Below are positions 53,173 to 64,000 of a stretch of 64,000 nt of DNA, piece after piece. This stretch comes from Coniferiporia sulphurascens (lineage: Eukaryota; Basidiomycota; Agaricomycetes; Hymenochaetales; Hymenochaetaceae). The notes beneath the pieces were generated by a model. The model did no database searches and had not been told where the DNA came from. It saw only the letters and a program-made list of their open reading frames with translations. Position numbers and translations under genes: made by a program. Positions within the stretch are counted from its first letter, which is position 1. Each line of letters opens with the position of its first letter. The stretch lies in the NCBI GenBank assembly GCA_002794785.1, contig NBBA01000008.1:434001-498000 (forward strand), written 5' to 3'.

Positions 53173-55375
53173 ATGCCACGGCCATCTTCCAGCAGGCCCA
53201 TGGCGTCCCCATCACCCCAGGACGAGCTCACCAACGAGGTCTTCGACGCAGTGCTGACGATGAACCCGGTGCAAAAGGCAACTTTACTCCTCGATACTTC
53301 GCTGGCGTTAATTCAGGCGGGACAGTGCGTGTTCTGTTGGACTTCGTGGAATCTTAACGAGGTTAGCTGACAACGCAGAAAACTAATCTGACAGGTATGG
53401 AGACAAGGTCGAAAGATACTTGGCTGTATTCTTGCGAACACCAGGTATCAGAAATGAGGACGTTACTCGGGCCCAACTCGCTCGGGGAAACGCAAGACGA
53501 GTCGCTGCTGAGCGGTTGCTTGCGCAAGCCCATCAAGGTAAATATAGCTATTCACTCGGGACTTCCTTTGTTGGCTTAAATCTCTTGGAAAGACTACCGG
53601 GCCGTCACAGAACTCGATCCAACCAATCGTGAGGCCCACGCGCAGCTCCGGAGAGATCCCATTGTAGGTCTTATGCTAAGGCTTGAAAGCACGGGTCAGC
53701 TAAGCTTTTTTTTCTGTTCTTAGATCCGGTTTATGAACGAGCCAGCCCACCAGAGGGCACCACCTGAAATATGGGAGCGTATTGCTCGGTATATGCCTCG
53801 CTACCATTTGCGGACATGGCTGTCTGTATCGTCCTTTCATCGCGAGATTGCCCAGCGCCATATTTTCCGCACCCTGGATTTGTTCTTTGGAGATGACCAA
53901 ATGGACATCGTTAACAAAGGGCTAGACTTATTCTCAAGGGTAAAAAGGGACCCTACGTTTGCCAAAAGGATTAAAACGCTGCGGATACATTGGGCTTACG
54001 AGGAGGGCGATATTCTGGACTTGATGCTAAGTAAGTAGGGTTATACAGTTGTAGTGACTTAGGTGCTGATTTAGCGTGCTTAGGACTCTTCCGCGAGGCC
54101 CTTCCTTTCTTTACCGCTTTAACTGAATTTGAATGGATCGGTTATCCGGAACTTCGTGACGAGAACGTCAAAGCGGTATTGGAGAGTCATCCGAAGCTTC
54201 AAAGCCTAGGATTGATGTACGTGTCTTTGTATGTTTATCCTCAATTGACTAAAGTCTCTGGTTCTAAGTGGGTGGCACTTCGATGCGGAGGGGGTTTCCG
54301 CGTTTCGTAATCTTCGCAAGTTTACGCTTCGTGCAGAAGATGATGACGGCTGGGCCGATATGGGCGAAGTACGGAACGTGCTCGACAACAACGAGTCTTC
54401 TTTACGACATCTCTGTCTTGGCGCATACCTCAAGCGTGATCATAGTTGGGATCGCGCATTTGAATCTGTGTCAATTAAAAATCTTACACACCTTGACCTT
54501 GTCGACACGCGAATTTCGCACATCGTTCTTTCACGCATTGCACACGCACATAGCTTACAAAGCCTGACACTCCACGGCACGTTTGAAGAACCGGGCTCAG
54601 CAAGCGTTGTCTTCGGCAGTGACCACGTTATAGACGGCCAGCATACGTTTTTGCCTCATCTAGAGGCATTCCGATTTGTGCTCGTCGGCCATGACGATGA
54701 CCACGTGCTCTTCCAAAGTGTAGTGCAGTTCTTACGGCAGCGACCAAAACTCAGGCGACTGGACCTCGGGAATTGCCCCTGGGATATGGTACAAGGAATA
54801 CTACCTGGTTTGAAAGGGTTGCGAGTTCTCAGAGTGAGGATCGCAAACCTCAATGACGTATCGGTTGTGAAGCTGGCGAACTCAATTCCTAAAAGTATTG
54901 TCGCTCTTCATTTGGCTACCGTAGTGTCCGACAGGCCAATGGTCAGTCTTTTCCTCGTGCGCTTCATGCTGTAACTTATCCTTCGTGATAGGAGGAATAC
55001 GTTTCTTGGTTTTCAGGTTTCCACTCGCTCACCATGCTGCATTTGTACAACACGCGGCGGCGGCGCCCACAAACAACTGTAATGTCAGATAAAGAGTTCC
55101 AAGTGCAGACGGACTTATGGTACGGGAGCGTACGAAGTGTCGCAAAACAGATTCCTTCCCTTGACTTCATCGGGTGGCATGGCGAGCATTTCGTCGTTGT
55201 CCGCAATGATAGTGACAAGGAGAAGCATGGAATTGACCTAAAAGATCTTCCAACACGGCGGAGACTGGATTGTGGGACGGGCGTAGACCTCGGAGGCGAA
55301 GACGCAGCGTGGTTAGAGCGCAAGGATGTGCCCATCGACTACGAGATGCCGGGGTTGGAACATTTTGATCGATGA
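53173..55375 (+). CDS. TPR-like N-terminus fused to F-box and leucine-rich region, 620 aa
   Basis: Probable SCF ubiquitin-ligase adaptor. Seven exons (53173-53324, 53395-53537, 53593-53663, 53724-54030, 54084-54216, 54269-54941, 54992-55375) sum to 620 codons plus stop. The ATG at 53200 is an alternative start. Residues about 20-120 look like TPR helices (TLLLDTSLALIQAGQYGDKV, RNEDVTRAQLARGNARRVAA, DYRAVTELDPTNREAHAQL). The F-box at about 128-170 reads RAPPEIWERIARYMPRYHLR. Leucine-rich, strand-like segments follow: LTEFEWIGYPELRD, LKHL-type NNESSLRHLCLGAYL, KNLTHLDLVDTRISHIVL, LRRLDLGNCPWDMVQGI and LKGLRVLRVRIANL. The C-terminal conserved block is SLDFIGWHGEHFVVVRND, then RRLDCGTGVDLGGEDAAWLE. 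From memory this architecture is conserved across Agaricomycetes. Target unknown. Confidence 0.85.
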
Positions 55376-58300
55376 GCGGTTTGGCTGGGCAGGTCTGTAG
55401 CTTTAAAATCTGTGTATTATTATGTATTTAAGTGTAGTTTCGCGAGTTGCCGTATGACGATTATCTGTTTGTCGATCATGTCGATCACTCGATCGACGGA
55501 ATAGGCTTAACGAAGCGGGGTGGTGAGTCCTGTTTGGGGACGAGGGATACCGTGATAATTTGACCTCCATTCAATATGGATATGGTATCCAACCCCAAAC
55601 AATCACAATGAAGTTTTCAGATGTATCGTAGTGAGGACTTGACGCTTATTCAGAAGCGCTATCGTATTTGGTGACAGTGTGAGCTTCTCCGGCCGAGGCT
55701 TTCGAGTATGTACATATCAAGAAAATCCCTGGAGCCCCCCAAAATGCACCCGACCCCATCCCGCCACGTTGTGATCATCTGTCTGCATTACGAGCACAAG
55801 GTCTTAGGGGCGCAGATATTGGACATTAATATTACCTGAGGTCAGTCTTCACGAACACTGTCGAACTAAAGAATATAACTCTAGGCCTATGTGTAAGGCG
55901 CCAACGGTCCGCCCCTCACATTCTCAGCCGCTTTTCCACACCTGCCTTCCATTACAACCTTTTTATTACATTCGGACAGGAGATCCCTCCTTTCCTAGCC
56001 TGCCTCCCGACCCCATCATTGGTGTCCACATGCCACACTGTGGCTTCGACTTTCGGGAAAACCTATTCGCGGAAGGCATAATGTGATAATAAACTTCAAG
56101 TTCGTGACAGTGTCCCCCGGGCCATTGTGCAACCGATCAAGGGAACTGAACGTACTGCCGTTGCCCAGGGAGCATCCTTGGTGCTTGTGAAGCGGAAGCA
56201 GAGCCAAGTGATATGAATATTCGGTTTCGTATTGCTTCGCGTGGAGTTTACTCGCATAATTTCCCAGCAAAGTTTCTCGCATGTCGTGCATATGCTTCAA
56301 ATTACAGAACCTCAGCTCGCTCAAAGGCACGTCAGACGGAAACGTAAATTCTAGAGCCATTTAGATGTCTATCTGAGTCATGGTCTAGTATTGTTTTCCA
56401 TTTATTTTTATATAGCCTCTCAATCCGGAGATGGCGGAAAGAGCTCAAACTGTTACTATAGACACAGTCGCCTTACTCGAGCGATTATTCGAGACAGTAA
56501 CGGATTAACCCTGCTTATACCCGTAGAGCTATATAGTGGCCGCCTTCCTTATGCATATGACTCATGACTGCCATTAGAAAAGCCTATTCCGAGTCGTGTC
56601 ACTCTCTAGCACTAACGAGCGGCTGCTGTAGTCGAGACTTTACTTCACTGAGTGAACAAAGGAAGTCACCCAGTGATGCGATTTTTCCCGGACTGGATCG
56701 AAAAGATGACAAAAATTAGGAAGAAACTCAAATCAACAATAGCACCCGACCCACTGCAGTGTAATAAGTAAAGATTGACGGAATGCCTTAATGCAATACG
56801 ACCGCGTCGTCACCACAATATTGGATTAAACCCAGCTTCCATAAACCTTGTGACCGAGGACGTCCGAGTCAGCGCTCCCTTCATTTCCCGCCTTCATAAC
56901 GATCCCCGCATGAATTTTTGAGAAGAAGGAATCCTGTTCAAGTTGAACCGTCCAACTACCGAATCGCTTCGCTTCTACGCGCTATTTCCGCACCCCCCTC
57001 GAAATCCGACTCGAGCCTATCTAGCGGGTTTCGAGAATTGTTCAAGTTTCTCTTCTTCAGATATGTTCCCTCTCTTTCCCGACCTTACCGGTTCACCAAA
57101 GGCCGGGCCCGGGCCACCGCCACGTGCCGGAATGGGGTTTACACCTCCTCGTGAGCTGTGGTCATGTAGTACTTGTAAGTACTTAACCCAGCGTGTTTTT
57201 TTTAATCGCGCATTTTGGGACTACCGTTTTCTGCACAGAATTTTCGGAAAACCACGCCGATCCGTCGTTATTTGGCGCCCATCGAGCGCCCGCCGCACGC
57301 GAGAGAGCATTTGAGTTATTTTAAGCAGCGTATCATTCGAGGAAGTCGGCACCCGGGCCCCCACGCGTAAGCCATATGTACTGTAAAAACGTGTTGGATC
57401 CTCAGCACCTACAAAATTCAGAGCACATCTCAAATGAACTTCTTGCAGGACGGTAGTACCAGCGTAGCCGAGCCGGGGACGGTAGACTCATGACTCGGAC
57501 TGGTCTGGATGATGCGTCCACCGCGAGTGGCTGCCGTTCTAAGGCCGTTGTGTTCTTTCAATTAAAGCAAGAGGTGATGTAGATGGAGCTAAATAAATTA
57601 AAGAAGGGTGGACAGGGGTAAGGGAGACGGTGGAATAAAAGGCGGAAATAAAAGACGGATTCAGAGAGACCACATCGCAGTAATACGCGTGTACTGCCTG
57701 TATGTCCATATGTTCGTATACCACGTTGCCGGACTGTGCCAATCCGAACGGGATAAGACTGGCACCGAATGGGAAGGTATGTAAGTTCGTGTCCGTGGGA
57801 ACGGAGGACGGAGGAAGGGAGGAGCGAGAGTCTATCCGCCGGCTACATTGACTATCAATGGAGAAAGAATACCTGATCGACCACACGTAGGCAGGAAAGT
57901 TCGACGCACTGCACACGTTTCCGCAGCTCTACGGGGAAGAATCCCCGGTGCGAATCAGAATCAATCGCCTGAAAGCACGCACAGGAAGAAGAAACCGTGC
58001 GTTGAATCCCTACACGGGTCCAAATGCCAGGTTTTCTACTTCTCATTCAAAGCGGGGCTCCACCACCCGTGCCTTGCACATGCATATTGTATGCATACAG
58101 TGTGTTCCATGACGGCCGCGCCAAACGCGAAATCCCACGTAACAATAGTAACAATCAGCGCGCCCTTCGGGGGCGCTGGCTGGTTGATTTTCTATCACTC
58201 TCTTCGCTTAACCTTAACCCGAATTGTAGGAACAAACAATCTGCGGGTCAGGGGGAGGCGGGCGCCTGCGAATACGTCACGGATTTGTATATGCCCTGCA

Positions 58301-59321
58301 GGGCACGGGCACGGGCGCGAGGCGGGGCTGGTTGCTGATGAAGTATGTAACGGGCACACACGAAAGGGGGCGACCATCAATCTAAGGAGGGGAGGTTGGG
58401 CGGAGCCGGCGACTGAGTGCCGTGTTCTTGAATCTATTTGAGTCCTCGGAGTGGGCAAGCCCAGAGCCCAAAGAGAAGCATGACCAGCACAACGGAAAAT
58501 GCTAACGCCGGACCTGCGCCCTTGAGGAGAGAGGTGGCGCAACCATGAGCTGCAGCCTCGCGATGCAGGAACAAAGGAGGCAGTGACGCACTTCTGAAGA
58601 ATATATTTGAGACACCATTAGGGGTCTGGTGGCTGGGGTAGGTCCGTTCCAACTCCCAGCGCAGAAAGAGCAAAGGGGAAAGGAAGATCAAATAGACAAG
58701 GGGTTTTATGGAGCAAATAGAATCGCCGAACAAATGAAGTATGGAGGGACACGGAGAATTTGAAAGACTAAGTTAACATCACGAAGAACTCGAGCTTCGG
58801 GGCGAGCGGTAGCGGTGAGAAGCATATAACAGGTGGTAGCTATAGATAAACCGCAGCGCGATGCATAGGTACTTATTTACTAATCTCAGTCAGGAAGTAT
58901 GTCCGAGTTGTCTATAACAATAAGCGAGGAAGTAGACAGAAGGGATTCGAGGGTCCGTGGAATGGTAGACAACAAACACGCGCTAGATGGGGAACTGAAT
59001 CGCTACGAACGTGGAAAGGATGCGATTCTGATAGGTGCGAAAGCGAGAAAGATTATGTAGAAAAGGGGGAATAATAACACAATGAACACTCAAATGGACT
59101 TTTTACAATAAAAGCAACATGCAAGGACTGATTAAGAAAAAGGGGGATTCACAATGATAGTAGGGGAAAAAAAAGTGAAGTGGAGAAGCAGAATACACGT
59201 GCACCCAGAATATCCAGCACGCCAGAAACACGGAGAGACGAAAAAAAGGAAGCCATCCTCCCCCTTTTCGTCACCCGTCCATCCATCAAACACACTACGA
59301 ATAACAGTGTAGAGAATATCC
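55376..59321. other. Long gene-poor region
   Basis: About 3.9 kb with no firmly supported gene. Candidates considered: a minus frame 56360-56016 (MALEFTFPSDVPLSELRFC...), a plus frame 56943-57314 containing LFPDLTGSPKAGPGPPPRAG, and a minus frame ending at 58434 with a hydrophobic tail (PALAFSVVLVMLLFGLWA). None could be extended by splicing. The right end (58.7-59.3 kb) is A/G-rich and may be the 3' UTR of the RHO3-like gene. Confidence 0.4.
58434..58733 (-). other. Open frame with hydrophobic C-terminal segment, unassigned
   Basis: A 99-codon frame. The N-terminal part is hydrophobic (LVYLIFLSPLLFLRW) and the C-terminal part is a membrane-like span (ALAFSVVLVMLLFGLWA) after GCATSLLKGAGP. 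This is the kind of tail found on GPI-anchored or tail-anchored proteins. Acceptor-like CAG sites inside the frame suggest it might be a terminal exon. No family recognised. Confidence 0.2.
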
Positions 59322-61059
59322 TTAGCAGACAACACAGCAACCCCACTTTTTGCCGACCTCCCCGTCGCTGATATTGCCACCCGTGCTCGCACGACGTGCG
59401 CGCGCACCACCACGGCCATCAACACCATCACGCATAAGCATACTTGCGCGAGTCGCAGCCTCGAAAACATCGTCAACGCCTTCGGATCGTAGTGCACTGC
59501 ACTCCTTGTACTCGCGTGCCCCAATCTCCTGTGCTATCGCCCTTGCCGCCTTGGACTGGACGAAGTTGGACGAGAGCGGGGAGCCTGCCGGCGGCCGAAG
59601 GTCAGACTTGCACCCAACGAGGAGGACAGGAATTGTGGGTCCACAAATCGAGCGGACTTCTTCAATCCACTGTATATTAGGGCATGTCGTTAATGATGCA
59701 TGAGTGGGGCCAGGATAAACAGTTTATGCGAAACGGATCAGGTTTCCACAACGTGAGAAAAGATAGCATGAGAATTTAAAGAAATATGTACCTTGTATCG
59801 TACGTTTTCTAACGAGTCCGGCGTATCGATTGCGAACGCAATCAGAATTACGTGTGATTTCGAATAAGAGAGTGGGCGTAGGCGCTTTAAATCACGAAAG
59901 GGTACACTTTAGTTTGACTTTTTAATCACCATTGAACGAAAAATAGCGCACCTCGTATTCTTCTTGCCCACTGTGATCAGGCGTAATATAACATCACCAG
60001 CATGCATACATCGTAACCACAGGTGAAGCGCACAAAACAGCAGGAAAGAAAGGGAGTGTGTAGAAACAAAATATATTAGCCGACCATAACAATAAAGATA
60101 TAAAGTGACATACGCAGTATCCCACAATGCCAATTGCACGGGCTTGCCGTCCAGTCGGATTTCTGCGACATAATTTTCAAAGATAGCTAGAATAGATAGA
60201 ATTTGTCAGATCCGGGTCTAAAAGAAGCGCTGATAGATAGATCCAAGAGGAGTGAGAAAAATAGAAGAAAACCATGCGAATAATTCGAGCGCCGAAGATA
60301 CACAAATATAATACACCATAAATGGCGTGACGGCAGGGCTAGGGATGAAGGAAGGAAGGAAGACCCACTTGGTTGCTGTAGGGTCCGCGTCATGCAAATT
60401 CAATAGGCAACAACCATGACGACATGCACACGGATGTCGTGACCAGAAGACCCCAGTGCCGATTCCGAAAATCGAGTCAATGCAGATAGGAAAGTTATAG
60501 AGAAGTCGCGAACGATACCAAAGAACCGAAAAAAGCATAGAGTCACAGTCAGATATGGGATGTGTGTTGTGGAGTGTTGTGCAGACTCACGTATTCCTTG
60601 GGGAACTCTCCGAGTGCGAAGCAGCAAAGTAGGGAAGTCTTCCCGCATGCGCCTGCGTAGCCGACAAGACAATACGTCATCCCAACAATCAATCAGGCAC
60701 AGTGCATGGCGGGAGTCAGAGCAGACCCGGAACGATAGGGCGAGGCACGACACGCAAAAGGCAGTGAAAAAAAGCCAGAAAGATACGTGAATTTGCGTTC
60801 GGCGAGAGCAGCAGCAGCAGCGCCACAGAGTATTACGCGAACTGAAGTCAGGTCAATGATGCAATGGGAGATGTAGGCAGCGCACCATCGCCGACAATGA
60901 CAAGCTTCCTTCGTATCTAGTCAAAAGAGGGGAGTTAGACTCGATGGACAGAGTGCACGCAAAATGTGGCCAGTGTGATATGTGGACAGGGATGAGCTGC
61001 ACTGCCTTTGCCAGCGCAGCCTGCACGCAATAAACAGGTGGACGTACAACATTCGACAT
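59322..61059 (-). CDS. RHO3: RHO3-like Rho-family small GTPase, 214 aa
   Basis: Membrane-attached GTPase controlling polarised growth and exocytosis. Eight exons (61059-61048, 60916-60886, 60652-60591, 60375-60369, 60186-60114, 59970-59952, 59884-59792, 59669-59322) sum to 214 codons plus stop. It starts [20 protein letters not shown] (P-loop), then [15 protein letters not shown]. Switch I is [11 protein letters not shown], where QP and the first base of the T codon come from a 7-nt exon. It continues with [20 protein letters not shown] (switch II), [27 protein letters not shown] (base recognition), [20 protein letters not shown] and a basic/Gly-rich tail ending in C-C-V-V-C, giving a CVVC prenylation box. 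The [12 protein letters not shown] helix and long C-terminus point to Rho3 rather than Rho1/Cdc42. Introns are unusually long (143-233 bp). Confidence 0.88.
60369..60375 (-). other. 7-nt microexon of the RHO3-like gene
   Basis: On the minus strand, CAACCAA lies between an ACAG acceptor (60376-60379) and a GTGGGT donor (60363-60368). It supplies QP and the first base of the Thr codon of the switch I effector loop. Without it the flanking exons are out of phase and the loop is incomplete. Confidence 0.75.
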
Positions 61060-64000
61060 GATTGATTGCAAAATTGAACGAGGATAACAAATAACTGAGT
61101 GCGAAACAGGGGGGTTGGTGTCGTGAAATCGTCGAGCTTTGAAAGCAGAGGCTGCGGAACGGAAGGGAGAACCGAGGTGACGCGAGTTAGTCGCGAGACG
61201 CGGTGTAGTAGTAGTGGTGCCTGTGGTGTAAGGGGGCGTGAAGTGGGCGCCGACGGAGTGAACTGGAAAGAGGAAAGTGTGCGACGTTCAAGCGCAGCAG
61301 CTCGAAAGCAGGCTGGAGGAGGAAGGAGGGGAAGGGGTCTGTCGCCGAAGGCGGTGCGCGACTCGGAAGTCGAGCAGTCTACATATACCTCTCTCGTAAT
61401 CCGCGGCCCACAACCGGCCGCTGCCGACCGCACCTACCTTTTACACATTTCTATTAACGTGCGCCCCCCTGCTTTATCGATTTTCTTTTTTGTTTTATTT
61501 CTGGCCTCCCTGTGTAATGTGGGCTGTGTCTACGCTGGCTTTGTACATCACGGAATGGGAATGAATCCCGGCGCAGCACGGCCGCCTCAGTGGGCCTCGC
61601 CGTCTTCAGCCCGTCTTCTGGTCTGTCTTTCGTTCTACTTACCGTTTCCCTGATACCCGCCAAAGCTGTCGGGTGCTCTAACCGGCACTTCGCAAGCTCT
61701 CGATCGAACCACCCACTCGCTTAAACGGGGCCGTGGCTTGGGCGTCTTGCAGTCGGCTCTCGCGCGTGTGGCTTTCGAACCAGTCACTGCCTTACGGACG
61801 CGGCGTGTTTCTCATTCAACCACAGCCCTCACGGTGAAAGCGGTAAAGTCGGTGCCGCCATCTATCCTCTCTTGGTCTAGAACTGCGACGGCGCTCTGCG
61901 ATCTCCGACCTCTCCGTACGCGCTTACTAGTAATACGGCGATTGATCACCGCTGGCTCGGCCCTCTCATGCTATCGACGCCCTATCATGCTGTCCGCAGA
62001 CTTAATTCCAAGTTATATCTGTTCATCGCCGAGCGCGCCTTCGTGGCATTGTCGATGGCGCATCGGGTTGTTTTAAGCGGTACGCGCCCAGGCGCCGAGT
62101 GGGACATCTTAATTAAGGTACATCTATATATCCTTCTATTCTACGACGTTACCGCGTTCATGTACACGTAGAAACTCAGATCTAAGCGGCAGCCTACATG
62201 CGTCTTTCCTCCCAAAAATGCGGCGCATAATCCCCTCGATCGTCGCAAATACGGCTTCGATCCGTCCTAGCGCTCTCTGCCGCGCCGGACAGCACCGAAG
62301 AAGTGCCACTCTTCCCGGCTCAACTGGAAAAAGATAACGAAGCTGCGATGGTTCGACTTCAAGACTAAGAACCCAAACCCTCTCTTAAGGGGCTGATTCG
62401 CTTCGGTTCACGGACTTCTTAGCCCCTGTTAAATCTTTCCGGGACTGCTTGAGCAGACTAAATCCTCTTGGCTACTAGTTCCGCCTTTTGCTAGAGGTCC
62501 GACTATACCCCTGTTGCAACACATTCCAAACGTGTAGAAGGGGTGCACGAAGCCAGAATACTTCACGTCCCTTTGCACATATCCCGATTTCCACACCTTG
62601 ATGACTTCGTGTGGACGAAACGGCGCATTTAATCAACCCTCAGCTAAACTCGGCTCTGGCAAGCTTCTCGGAACCTCTCGCGGGTGGGTGTCCGGCCTCT
62701 TCCGCTCTTCCCTCCAGCCACGTAATCCTCCCGTGGCGTGTCCACAGGACACTATCGAAAAATGTGCCTCCATTCAGACAAGTTGTTCTCTGAGCTTGGA
62801 AGACGTTCAACGCCGGAGATGAACGGTGCCATGGCGTGGCCCGCTTGTAATTGGTCAAGAGGAGAAGTGGAAGGGTGCTCGGAACCGTATAAAGCGGCGG
62901 AGTAGGGGTCGCCGTCTATTTTGGACCCGGCCATCATCCCATGACCAAAATTTCTGTTCGCTTCTCTGCGGGTAAACACAACACAGAGGAGGGTGCTTGC
63001 ACCACTAGTCTGTCTCTTTGACTGCAACCCCGACTTAGTCACAATCTAAGTGTGGCGGCCTAACCAAGGGCGACTGCGTATCATACAATCAAGCACAAGG
63101 CGCTCCAGAATGGACTACGCTATTTCTCATTCTCACATACATGTACCAGTGTCGCTCCACGAGGCTGACAGCTCTTCATATGTCGCACACCGCGATCACT
63201 TCCCATTTCTCTTCTCAATCAACTTATCGAGGGCGCAAGAATGACAAGACCGATAGCATGGACATGCATGTTCTGAAGGCTGTTTCATGTGTGCGCGACA
63301 CAGAGAATGAGGACGGAGATCATGAAGATAATCAACGTTGTGCGTGGAAGACCATATGGCGCCGAACCTCTGTTAAAGCCTGCCACATCGATGGCACCCA
63401 CGCCGCGAGCTCGGAACATAAATCACTCAACCGAGTAACGGCGAGGCGATATGTGGTACAGATTGAATGGGCGTACGCCTCGCCCCGGGACTCGGGATGA
63501 TAGCCAGCAAGCGCGGAGAGGCGGGAGTGTGATATCAAACGCCACATTAACTGACATTGACTGCTTGCTCGTGGCCAGAGATTTGGGGTGTAGGGTCTTG
63601 CTGGTATTTGAAACTGGAGAACAGTACTGCTGTGTCAGGACATTAGATCAACGGTTCAGGAAAACTTCCGTTACGTAATGGAACCTCAGATACACGTGCG
63701 ACTCCGTTTGAAATTCGAGATCATCTTGCCGTTACTGGGAGATCGACGTGATCGGAACTTGAATCCCTGCTTTTTGTTCTCTCTTCTTCCTTGACCAAGT
63801 CCAGTTCGTTCCTGTCTGTGGATCTTGGTCTGGAGTGATCTGGCTGGGTCAACTACCAAAAGTAAGAACTACCGGGAAGATGGCGCGACGAAAATGTGCA
63901 TATTTGTAATGGGTAAACCGTGCATACACGTCATTCATTCGAAACAGTACGTATACGAGCATACAGTATATGGCTGGGATATGTAAAAGCGACTTAGAAA
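61060..64000. other. Upstream region of RHO3-like gene and right-edge gene-poor sequence
   Basis: The first part is the RHO3 promoter/leader region, with G/A-rich sequence at 61140-61380. Beyond 61.6 kb, open frames such as 61738-62076, 61968-62171 (KLYLFIAERAFVALSMAHRV) and 63141-63500 have no start, splice or domain support. I see no repeat ends or RNA genes in this stretch. Confidence 0.4.

Noticed and set aside
59132..59524. Minus-strand 130-aa frame starting in the last RHO3 exon
   Set aside because: Overlaps the RHO3-like last exon out of frame. The RHO3 frame carries all conserved motifs and the CAAX box.
61738..62171. Possible transposon or retroelement ORF near the right end
   Set aside because: No reverse transcriptase, transposase or terminal repeat pattern; frames are short and not extendable.

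Overview
The window is nuclear DNA of a filamentous basidiomycete, most likely an Agaricomycete. Genes are intron-rich, with introns mostly of 50-80 bp carrying GT(A/G)NGT donors and short acceptors. Several families are typical of mushroom-forming fungi (DUF6533, DUF6699, F-box families, GH30 beta-1,6-glucanases). There are no bacterial-type operons, rRNA genes, CRISPR arrays or convincing tRNAs. Gene models below were joined by eye from GT-AG signals and reading frame. Where I give an amino-acid length, the exon lengths sum to an intact frame.

Left part (1-9.3 kb): two GH30 endo-beta-1,6-glucanase-like genes face each other as an inverted, diverged duplication. The first is cut by the window edge. 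Between them lie an F-box/leucine-rich gene, two small coiled-coil genes in divergent orientation and a broken ORF fragment.

Accessory block (9.3-21.4 kb): relatively AT-rich and gene-poor. It holds a conserved 107-aa protein, fragments of a fast-evolving membrane protein, a DUF6699 gene, a many-exon DUF6533 membrane protein (intact or decaying) and a 222-bp hAT-like MITE.

Housekeeping block (21.4-61.1 kb), in order: MCM10 (+), a 349-aa unknown (+), a RING-CH membrane E3 ligase (+), DUF6699 (-), the complex I LYR subunit NDUFA6 (-), PDAP1/PP28 (+), an 824-aa organellar-type helical-repeat protein (-), an SR splicing factor (+), eIF2-gamma (-), an F-box protein (-), a DHHC palmitoyltransferase (-), an FMO-type monooxygenase (-), a TPR plus F-box/LRR protein (+) and a RHO3-like GTPase (-). 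Several neighbours are divergent with short shared promoters: 53043-53172, 35407-35693 and 39316-39836.

The genes do not form one pathway. They cover replication, translation, splicing, ubiquitin ligation, lipid modification, respiration and cell-wall glucan turnover. I found no clear new defence or biosynthetic system. The most unusual structures are a 7-nt microexon in the RHO3-like gene, the inverted GH30 pair, very short or functionally placed exons in the FMO and DHHC genes, a long intron in the SR gene, and conserved-looking but unassigned genes.
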